From Pagrus major (Eukaryota > Chordata > Actinopteri > Spariformes > Sparidae), in contig NC_133223.1 in the NCBI RefSeq assembly GCF_040436345.1, positions 30,305,493 to 30,369,492 of the forward strand: a DNA stretch of 64,000 nucleotides. The letters are read 5' to 3'. The position numbers and the translations under genes are program-made. Below, piece after piece: positions 46,301-57,621 of this stretch (position 1 is its first letter; every line of letters starts with the position of its first letter). The notes under the pieces are model-generated. The model had not been told where the DNA came from, searched no databases, and saw nothing but the letters and a program-made list of their open reading frames with translations.

Positions 46301-49300
46301 TTTACCTCTTATTTATTATTAATGACAGACTATTGTTTTACTGCTTTTCCTACACTATTGATCCTGACCAGATCCAGTTTCTGCTTCTCGACCATTTTTA
46401 GCCACATATCTCTTTTCTTTCTGCCAAACTCCCTCTGTTTTTCAGCACGTTTATGTCCCGGTGTGCTACAAATGGATTCTTCTTCTTCTTCTTCTTCTAT
46501 TTCTTCACAGTTTTACATCCCTTGTTTCCTCTTTTTCTTCTAAAGTTAATACAAATAAAAAACAATACAGGAAAAGTGGAAGAATAACAAAATGAATGCC
46601 GCCTTGAACACCACTGAGCTGTCCCCCCACCGTCATGCCTCTATCAGCTGTAACATGAGAAGCTGAGTGGAAGAAAATCCTGATAGAGAAATGATACAAA
46701 TTGTCCTTTGTGTGACTCCCCAGCTCTGCTCCATTGAGGTGACCTGTGAGAGCGCCAGTGTCATGGCAGCCACCCTGGCTAACGGCGGCATCTGCCCTAT
46801 CACGGGGGAGCGCGTGCTGACCCCCGAGGCGGTGAGGAACACGTTGAGTCTGATGCACTCCTGCGGCATGTACGACTTCTCAGGACAGTTTGCTTTCCAT
46901 GTAAGTAAAAGCAGCAGTGGAAGAAGTATTCAGATCCTACGCCACTACATTGATCTTTATGTTTACAGTGTTGATTTGTTTATGATTGAAACACTGCTAC
47001 AGATGTTTCTTAGTAAAGCCTTTAGTGTAAATCATTGACTTAGAACAAAGAATTTGAATTTGGTAAATCATTAATGTGAAATTTGCAGCAGTAGTGCAGA
47101 TAAACATTAGAGGAAATTCACACGTACATTTAGCAAATAGCTGGCCCTGGTTTCAGACCGATACTGAATTTCAATATCGGCACATGTTTATCCATGTTAT
47201 AAAACCTTTCAAGTCTTGATGGAGGCATATATGTGTCATCATCTGCCTGAGCTGAGGTGTTTGTTGTGAGAGGACTGAGCATTTCAACAGCATTTTGGCA
47301 ACGTGTGAAAATATCTTCAGCATTTCAGTTTGTCATGATAAAAGCACATTTGAAGCAGTTAGTTGAGTGAGTTTACCCTTCACTGATCACTCCTTGTATT
47401 ATGTTCTCTAAGTTACTATGAGATGGGATTTAGAAAAAGTCCCTAAAATGTTGATGTCTCATCTAAAACACCTCTTTTTGCTCGATCTTACCTGAAAAAC
47501 AAACAAACGAAGGCTCACTGAAAGGATTATTCTGTATACATAATGGATAATTTCCTCTAAGTGATAAATAATTGACTTGTTCTTTGCTGACGTTCCATTT
47601 TTAGCATTGTGTTGTTTCCAGGCTACGACTTTTAGATAAACGCAGCAAGTGTCCTGTTGTGTAACCGGTCTGTTGTCTCTGTTGCAGGTCGGTCTGCCAG
47701 CCAAGTCTGGAGTAGCAGGGGGGATCCTGCTGGTTGTACCCAATGTGATGGGTATCATGTGCTGGTCACCTCCACTGGACAAGCTGGGCAACTCAGTCAG
47801 AGGAATTCAATTCTGCACGGTACGTAATGTCCAGAGCCTCACAGATCGCTACATGCCTGTAGTGTGTACTTGTACTAAGAATACACACAGAGCAAGAGTA
47901 AGACATAACACACATAACTGTGCCAGTTTGTGCTTTTTGTTTTTTTGGACAAACCGCTAAAAGTAGCAGACCAGCAGAGTGAGAGTGTTTTAATTGTATC
48001 AGGAGCAGAGGTGGCAAAAGAACAGTCTTTCCTCCAGTAGAAGTACAGATACCTGTTTAAAAAAGACTCTGGTCAAAGTCTGGTCTGATTCAACTTCTTT
48101 ACTAAAGTAAAAGTAATAAAGTACAGGCTCTGAAATGTACTCAGAGTATCAAAGAAAAAAGTCTCCCTCTAAAGGACAATTTTGCCATTTGCCAGTTCTG
48201 GTCAAAGCTCACGTCATATTAATAGAATTCAAAGACCGTTAAAGTTAAAGGTAGAATCAGTGGGATTTTGTCCCAGCTGTTCCTAAACGCACCACAAAGA
48301 TAGTTGATTGTTGAGTCTCATTCCCAGGATGTCAAATAACCACATTTTGGGTTGGTAAAGCATCCCGAGCAGCAACAAAGTGAGAAAATAAGAAAACCCA
48401 GGCAGAGGGCTGCAGGGTCTCTGCAGATACGAGACACTAACACACCTTTTCTCTTCTCTGAATTAATTTGTTTCTGCACAAACAATCAAAAACAAAAATA
48501 CCTCATGAAAAAAAGGTCAATAATTGGAATTTGAGAACCACTTACTTTCTAATTGACTGAACCTGTTTGACATGTTTGATCAGTGATGACCTGGAGCCTG
48601 GATACTGATCACAGTAAACACTGCATGTCAGGGTGCAAGAATCTGCCTCTGTTCAAATGTAGTCAGATTTCTTTGTGTGTAATTTCCTTCTGAAATGTTC
48701 GCTTTACAACTTCCAGTCACTAGAAAGAAATGTCAAATTGAGCAGAGTAAATTAATGTATTTATCCTTCTGATGTATCTGTCGCTCGTTTCGTTCCAGGA
48801 CCTCGTTGAGCTCTTCAACTTCCACAACTACGACAACCTGAGGCACTTTGCCAAGAAGCACGACCCCCGCAGAGAAGGAGGAGACCAGCGGGTAAGGACA
48901 CACAGCATCACGTTGTGAAGAACAAAACCATCAGAAACGGCACCCATGATTCCTCATCACACCAACTGACACCAAACAGCCTCTCTGCAATAGTACAGCT
49001 GTAAACTTTCTGCAGCGGCTGTTTAGTAGCTGCTGGCTAACATGTTGATCTCCATCTAGTTCACCTGAAGTGAAGAAACACAAGTAATGTCAGATAACGT
49101 GTAGAACGGGACAGTCCTTGTCCCTTCTCCGCCCTATCTTTGGGTGCACTGTTTGAATTCTTGTGGAGATCGCTGCAGGTGATTTCAGACATTCTGAACA
49201 TGTCCTTCTAGTTTGGTCACTTTTGAAAGTGAGCGGATACCGTTTGCATCGTTAATAAGAACAATAAGCACATAATTGCTTACACTCCATGACTAAAGCT

Positions 49301-52300
49301 GGAAATTTATATCTCACACTTTGTAGGACGTCTTTGGTACGTCGACCAACCCCAGAAGTATGTCAAGAATACATGGATGCACACACTGATGGATGAACTA
49401 GAGCCAAAGTCAGTCTGCTTGATTATTTAATACATTTATCAGAACCTGCCTTAAAGCAGAGTGCTGAAATGTGGTCGAGACTAAAGGTCCCATATTTCTG
49501 TTGGCAAATAACAGACTAAACTGAGTCAGCTCTGTTGACTACAACCGAGCACTTCTTCTCATGCTGTTACTATAATTTCTATGACTGGCTGGTTACTCAG
49601 CCAGAGACCTATGAAAAATATGATGGGTTCAAATCTGAAAAAATATATAGTTAATGCTTTATTGTTAACAACAACTCTGTTGAAATCCGCAGCGTGAGAG
49701 CTAGTAAGGTGTTATCAGTGTTATCAGCAGAGTTCGGCGGTGTGTTTGGCTTAGTGAGCTTACAGCTAACGGCACTAATAAAGCTAACAACTAAACACAC
49801 AGGAGGACTGAGTTTATTTTCAGAGCAACACTGAACTGCAGTTCAATGTGACAGCTAGAGCCGATACTGGCTTATATGAAATCCTACTTTTTTATGACAT
49901 AATGCATAAATAGATGCTAATAAAATAATAATTAAATTCTAAGCAAAGTTACTGTTCCAGTGCTCAGATGTCATTTTATTAAAAAAAAGTTGGGCTACAA
50001 CGTTTTACAGCATTTACTGAAGTACTTCAGCAGAGTACAGCTTGGAGGTAAAAATACTTTAAATGATAATACTTTAATAACTTTTAATAATAGTTAAGAA
50101 GCAGAATTCTTTCTTTCGGGGCCGTTTCACATTTACTTCAGGAGGGTAAAAATAGTTTTTCTGGACTGTGGTGAAAAAGCTAGTCTGCAGCTCTGGCTGA
50201 AACATTTCCAGTTTTGCCAGTAAATAATTAACTGAACTGGGTTTGGCTCTGGTTTTTCTGGTTTTCTACTTCAGCAAAACACATACCACTCACACACAAA
50301 CACACTCACAGGCACTCAAGACTAATGTGTTATTCGTGTCGATTAAACAGCTGCACACCTTCGGACCGATGGATTACGAGAGTCTCCAACAGGAGCTCGC
50401 TCTGAAAGCCCCTCTTTGGAAAAAGGTGTCCCCCACTGAGTCGCACGAGGACAGCTCCACCACTGTAGTCTATAGGATGGACACTGTCGCCAAGTGAAAT
50501 TTACACAAAGAAAGAAAAAAGGAGACCCTCACACCCCCACCTCGATTGATCTCTCTCCCCACCTCTTGCAACAACATCATCACGTTTCCTCACCCTTGAA
50601 TATTTATATATAAATTATGTAGAGGATTATTTATTGCTTGTGAAGCGGTTACTGTGTGGACGAAACTTCTCTTTGTTTTTATTTGTGACGGAGGGTTACT
50701 GCTTGTTAATTTCTGCTCTTTTTTGCTCTGAACTCCAAATGAACTCGTAGCCACCGCCTGCTTGTTGCCTTAGTGTGTGTGTGTGTGTGTGCGTGTGTGT
50801 GTGTGTGTGCGTGCGTGTGTGTGCGTGCGTGTGTGTGTGCGTGTGTGGTATCTAATGTACAGTGTACAGGATGTTTAAATCTCATCTGGTTGTGTTTGAC
50901 AATCCTCTTCAAGGATGTAGGCTAAGGGTTGATTTGGAAATTCAGTTTTATTTTAAGCAAAAACTAATTAACACGTATGAATGTGTTTTGCACGTGTGGA
51001 GCTTCAGTAAACCAGCTTTTAGACCAACAATCTTTAAATCTAAATTCAGACTACTTCATAGGAATGACTGCTTCATGTAGCTCACACTGATTTTAGCACA
51101 TGAATGCAGATGCTGGATGAACTGTAGCAGATAATGAAAAATGGCAGTATAAAGGAATCCTTTAGGATTATTGACGGGAAGGTTTTCGACATTCTTAACA
51201 TATCAGTTCGCTGTTAATGCAGCAGTTTGGTCACATAATTTCTCATTTTCAAAATATAATGAGAGCTTGGAAGGGATTTTGATAAGGCAGATGTTCAGCT
51301 TTTCCAATGTTACACTCTGGACTTTTTTCTCAAGGAGAAATCAAACCCAAAACTTAAAGGTGCAATGTGTGAGAATTTTAGTGGAAAGTTGCAGAGACAT
51401 CTGCTTAAGTTAGCATGCTAACCAGCTAACAGTGGCCCAATTCAGTCCAAAGCTCCTGTGCAAGCAGTGTCAACTGGCTAAGAGCAGCTACAACAGCAGT
51501 AAGCTGTCATTCCTGTGAGTTTGAATTTGACAGGTGGCCAAATCTGATATATTGCACCTTTTTTTTAAAAAAATAATTATTTTAGTCACTATCACTGCAC
51601 TGTTCTTGTCGGGACTAGAGCTGCAACAATCAATCGATTAATTGGTGAGTGAGTGAGTAAAATGTAAAAGTTCTCTGATTCCTGATTCTTAAATGTGAAT
51701 ATTTTCTGGTTTCTTTACTTCTCCTGACATTAAACTGAAAAACTTTGGGTTTGTGGATGCTAACTTGAGTTTTAGGAACCAGACATTTTATAGACCAAAC
51801 AACTAATTCATTAATCGAGAAACCAAAGTAAACGTTAGTTGCAGCCCTGGTCTAAGAACTGAGGACATTTTCAGGACTAATACTGCACTTTTTCATGTGC
51901 TGCAATTACTTTTAATGGTAAACATTATTAAGAATAACTGTTGAAATAGAGCATCATTTGTGCCTCTTTCCACATCTTTAAAAAGATGGAGCTCGTGAGA
52001 ACTTCAGAACTTGAAAGCAGAGTCAAGGTTGAGAAACCCGACTAAAAAAAACATATTTAAAAGAGAAACTGCTATTTAAAAAAAAGGGCTTCAATTTGAC
52101 TGTAACCCGCCAGTATTTGTGCCTGGACCGCAGTTGGGGCTGATTTTGCTCATGCAAAAGGCTTAGGAGCCGTGCAATGACTAAAACACAAGCTGCTTAC
52201 AAGACTCTGCATCATTCTGAGCTGCTGTTGAGCTTAGACGAACAGAGAGAGTGTGTGTGTCTGTGTGTGCGGCTGGTTGCTCCATGTTTGTCGAGGTTAG

Positions 52301-55300
52301 CGAGTTAACCCAGTGTGACGCCAGCGGAGGGGGTGGTGTGTGTTCAATGACATAACCTCCACTTAAAGCACCTCGTAGCTAACGCAGATCTGACCAGTCC
52401 TCGCACAACCGTTAACTTCTCCACTGTGAGCAGGTGACTGCAGGGTTTATCTGCAGGTCCGACTGGGCCTCACTCCAAAACCATCGCTGAATGTTTACGC
52501 TGCGCACACAAATACACTCTTGTTCAAACAGGATGCCTTCGTCGAGAAATCGAGCTGCTTTCTACAGAGACAGAGAAATGTAAATGTAAAGTATTCACCG
52601 TATTGAAAAATGCTGGATTTTTAAAGCTTTAAGGGAAAAAAAGTTAAAGTGTCGGATCTGAAAATTCAACCTGTACTTGAAATAACAGACACAGAGCAGC
52701 AGGTAGAGCTGGGTGTTGAACCTGAATACTAGAATCAGAAAACTGCCAGAAGTTGGCATAGAAATGGAAAAAAAAAAAACGGATAGTAAGTGACGCTGGA
52801 TTAACAGTGCAATATGTAAGATAAGGCCAGAGTTTTAAAACATTCAGAAATGAACTGAAATCATCAACAGAACGTGAAGAAATGACGTTTCAGTGACATA
52901 ATGTCGTTTTTGTACTGTATTGCAGAGATGTCCATGACGGTAGCATGCTAACCAGTTAGCCTCGGCCCGTACTGTCTCGTGTCGCCACATTGTTACCACA
53001 AAAGGCAATAGTCCTAGCTCTTAGTTTTCTAAGTCTAATAGATAAAATAAATAAACTCAAAAATATCACATTAAGAAGATAGTAGATATTTTTACTTTTT
53101 CGCTGAACTAAGACAAGCTTAATTTCCTCGTTAATTTCCTCGAAATTTGTCAGAAAATGTTGTTAATATAGGACTCAAGCATTGAAAAAAGGGTTTTCTC
53201 AACCGTTAAAGCCAAATTTTTGCCCAAACTTTGTACAAGTTCTTGGGCAGCTGCTTTTGTTCGGGCAACATTTAACATTAGACGATTTTTTTTTTTCCAT
53301 GACGTGAAAAGAAAGTTCATATTTTCTCAAAGTAAAGAAACTAATCATGATGGAAACCACCCAGCTCTACCAGCAGACAAAAGTGAATTTATATTTTCAG
53401 TTTTCAGAGGGAAGAGAAACTTGGAACTGCAATACCAAACAGAGTCAGATATCTCCAGTTCACTGATCCAGAAACGTTTATCTGGATGCTCAAAAAGTGT
53501 GTTAGTATGCAAACACACACACACAACACATGATCAGTATTGTTTGTAAATCTCTCAAAGTGTTACTCTTCATACTTTACTGTACTTCTGGATGTACATA
53601 GTGGCGGGTGTATATAGCTTGTAGGTGTCTGTACATGAGTGATAATCCTCAGCAGCAGACCAGAATGTGTGTTTATTAATAATACACTTCAGACGTTCCG
53701 AATTTATAATATTGTCTCCTCCAGGAAATAGAAATACTTGCACATGACTGTCATGTCAGCAGATGCCTTAGAGTCGCTCTACTGTGACTTTAGTGTGTGT
53801 GTGTGGGGGGGGGAGTTTAATCTGTTTTATCCAATTGTTGTTTAAACTGTAAAGCTGGTGTGTGGAGTGTTTGGCACTGGGTTTGACTCCAGCTCAAAGT
53901 GACACTGCTGGAGCCAATAATACCCTGTTATTATGTGTCATGTGTGAAGTTTTTTTCTTTTGTGTTATTTTGTATGTCAAAGACTTCTGTTAGAGGTTTG
54001 TTTTCCCTGTTTTTAAGTTTCTGCTCATTTTTTTTCGTGGAGGTACAAAGTATTCAAAAGCTTCTGGCGTCATTAATTCTTTTCGGAAATGTTAGAAAAA
54101 AACCTCTTTTCTTGCTGCTCCTGCGGTGATTTCTTCACACGTATCCAATATATCAATATAATACCGTTATCATCATATGAGACTGTGTGAGACCAGGCTC
54201 TTTAGCTGTGTGAGACCAGGCTCTTTAGCTGGTTGGGACCAGGCTCTTTAGCTGGTTGGGACCAGGCTCTTTAGCTGGTTGGGACCAGGCTCTTTAGCTG
54301 GGTGGAACCAAGCTCTTTAGCTGTTTGGGGCCAGGCTCTTTAGCTGGTTGGGACCAGGCTCTTTAGCTGGTTGGGACAAGGCTCTTTAGCTGGTTGGGAC
54401 CAGGCTCTTTAGCTGGTTGGGACCAGGCTCTTTAGCTGGGTGGAACCAGGCTCTTTAGCTGGTTGGGACCAGGCTCTTTAGTTGTTTGGGACCAGGCTCT
54501 TTAGCTGTTTGGGACCAGGCTCTTTAGCTGTTTGGGACCAGGCTCTTTAGCTGTTTGGGTCCAGGCTCCTTATCTGGTTGGGACCAGGCTCTTTAGTTGT
54601 TTGGGACCAGGCTCTTTAGCTGTTTGGGACCAGGTTATTTCTGGGAACAAAAGCATTCATTCCAAAAGTTAAATCACTGATTCTTAAAATAAAATGGGAA
54701 ACTTACAAGACTTTGCTACGTTCGAACATCTCTGGTCAATATTTCTTCTTCTGTTCTTAAATGTTCTGTAGCAAACTGTGCGTTCCCTGTCAATACACTA
54801 CAGTGTGTACTTCTGGTGGTAGCAATGCACTATGAAGAAATATATCTGGTCAATCTCATTAGCTGATACTCGGCGGTGCTCTTCGAGCAATACATCTGCC
54901 AAGTGTGAAGTCGAACAGATGAGCACTTTTCAAGACAGACAAAGAACTTCCTTTACAGTTGGATGCAAGAAGCTGAGTTTGGTCGTTTGTCTGCTTTAAA
55001 AGATTTAATCCGTGAGTGTTGATGTTAAGTGTGAAACTACATTAACAAGTGACTCAAAGTCCTGACTGTTAAAGTGACGCCAACAAAGATTGAAAACAAA
55101 GGCAGTAAAACTCTCCTGTGGTCTTTGTTACTACACTCGGGAGGCAGAACGTACCACCCTAGGAGGAGGAGGCGGAATAGTCCAAGTGGTCTCGATTTAA
55201 TTTAAAATTATGTGCACATGCAAAAGAGATTGTCAGGAGAAGAAGCAGGCGTGTACTGGGATAAAGTAAGACGACAAGAGCACGACAAGTTGTGTGCATG

Positions 55301-57558
55301 TGATTATGATGAGCCAAATGCTGCACAAGTAGAGGATTTTTCAGCGATGACGTACTTCATTTTCTTTACAGTCAGAAAGTTTGCTACATTAGATGACTCC
55401 TGGAGGGAAACACTGGAGACAGTTCATGAGAAAAAACCTCAGATGTGTTCGGTTTGATTTCAGTGTCTCATCTCAACCTCCAGTGATCTGGTTTTGACTT
55501 TTGGACAGAAAGTCAGTCATGTAGGTCGTCTTTCTGGTTTGCCGAAAGGCTGATTTTCCCCGTTGTTGACACAAAATCTAAAAAAGCGGTGGCTGCATGA
55601 AAACTGGAGCAGACCAGCACTGACTGGTTTTAATTTTAAAAGCCTCTTCCTTCTTTTCTTCCCTCAAATTTACAATTTCTCTCTACAATCACAATCATGA
55701 CAGAGGGGCTTTTGAATGCACATACCAGTATTTGAATGGAAATCATCAGATTTTTATTGTTCATGTCATGTTACTCCTCCTTATTTTATTTTTTTTGTCT
55801 GAGTTCTCATTCTCCCTCTTGCATGCATATTTTTGTATGATTTAATAAATGTGTTTTTAATCCCATGTAATCAGACAGTTCATTTGATTACCTTCCACAT
55901 GTCTTTATATATGTTGATCTGTGTCTCTCGCGCATCAATTGTGACGTGGAAAATTGCATATGAATTTAGCGTGAGCTTGGAATTGTGAGCTTCGGTCAGA
56001 TATACGGTATCACCAGCAGATACTGTAAAGACTGAATATTTAAAAATATATTCAGAAAATGCAAATTTGAGTTGAAATATCTTAAAAGATAAAAGCCAAA
56101 AACTTCCTCCAATCATCGGCGGATGAAGCCGTGCAGTTTCAAGCTCACGCCTGTCAAACTTTTACATGTTTTGGTTTCTTTTCTCTGTCCACATGGTTGT
56201 AATTCTGTATGTAAAGTCTCCATAAACCCCATGAACTGTCGTGATGGCACTTCGGTTTCTTGTGGCTGTGATGGACTCGCAGTCAGGACAGTGAACGTGC
56301 TGTTTTTTTTAGACTTGGTGTCTCTTGTACAAACTCTAATAAAACACTGTTATCTATCACCGATTCTCTCTCTGCGCTCATACCTGTTCTTTATTTAGAG
56401 ACGTTTTCAGACTGACCGCTGCAAAAACACCCTTCAGAAGGAAACAGTCCACTTTTTATCATTCATTAAAGCCGAGCGTTGTACTTTTGTCTCCCCCTCG
56501 TGGCAGTTAGACTTCTCTGCCATAAGCTCTGCATTGTTTCTGGAGCATCTCCCCTCTTCACCTCCCGAATTGTGACCAAAAATGCAGCGAATCTACTGCA
56601 GAGTACGGAGAATTTTCTGGAGGATATAGAGCTGGAGGGATGACATATTTTTGTAGACTTACCTGGAAGTTAGCATCGCGCTGGTTCCCTCGTCAGAAAG
56701 CTTATAAGATTTTTTTCGAATATTGCAGAAAATAAGTTTATGATACTTACAGGTTTTGTTCAGCAATATAATCTTCACAGATGAACGCCACTTTTGTGAT
56801 TTTTCGAAGCGTAAATTAAATCTCTAGCAGTAAAAAGCTAATGTCAGGCTATAAACAGACTACACTGTGGTCGCTTGACTTAAACGTCACCACCACTGAG
56901 CGTCTTACTACACAATAACTCTAACTTTACAACTTGTACATTGATCAATTTATAGAAAACGTGTGGAGTTAGAATAGTTTGTAACTACATTTCTGGGTTT
57001 TAGAACTAGGAACTACAAACTTCACCACTCTGTAGGCTTAATCAACAGTGTGAGACCTCGTTTGGCGATAGCTTGAATATAAATGACGTTCATTCTTATG
57101 TAAAAGTTCTGTACTGCAGCTTTAAACATGATATGAAGTAATTCTGCGTATTTTAAATATACTGAACAACAAATAAAAACTCAATTAAAAGTCGGCGTGT
57201 TTTAAGTCGAGGGTGTAACGTTACACATCAGGTTCTGCAGCATTCACAGGCTGTTTACTGAACACACCGACCCAGTTTGGAGACAGATACAGGCTGTTGT
57301 TTATTAGTGTCTGCAGACAGAGAGCAGGACGTCTGCTGATCTTTACATTTTATAAATATCAGGCCGTAAAGTTTGCAACATACTCAACAAGTGTAGATCC
57401 ATGAATCCACATTTAAGTTTCCTGATATGTTTCTATTGTATATGATTATATTTATTAACTGCACATTTGATTAGACATCTTCATTATTATAAGTGATCGC
57501 TCTCGTTAAGTCTGACACATTTGGGGCGGCAGTAGCTCTGCAGGGAGTTGACTTGAGG

Positions 57559-57621
<63 letters not shown>

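Noticed and set aside
55212..55457. 81-codon frame in the gls 3' region
   Set aside because: It begins on GTG, has no splice or family support, and lies in sequence expected to be UTR or intron.
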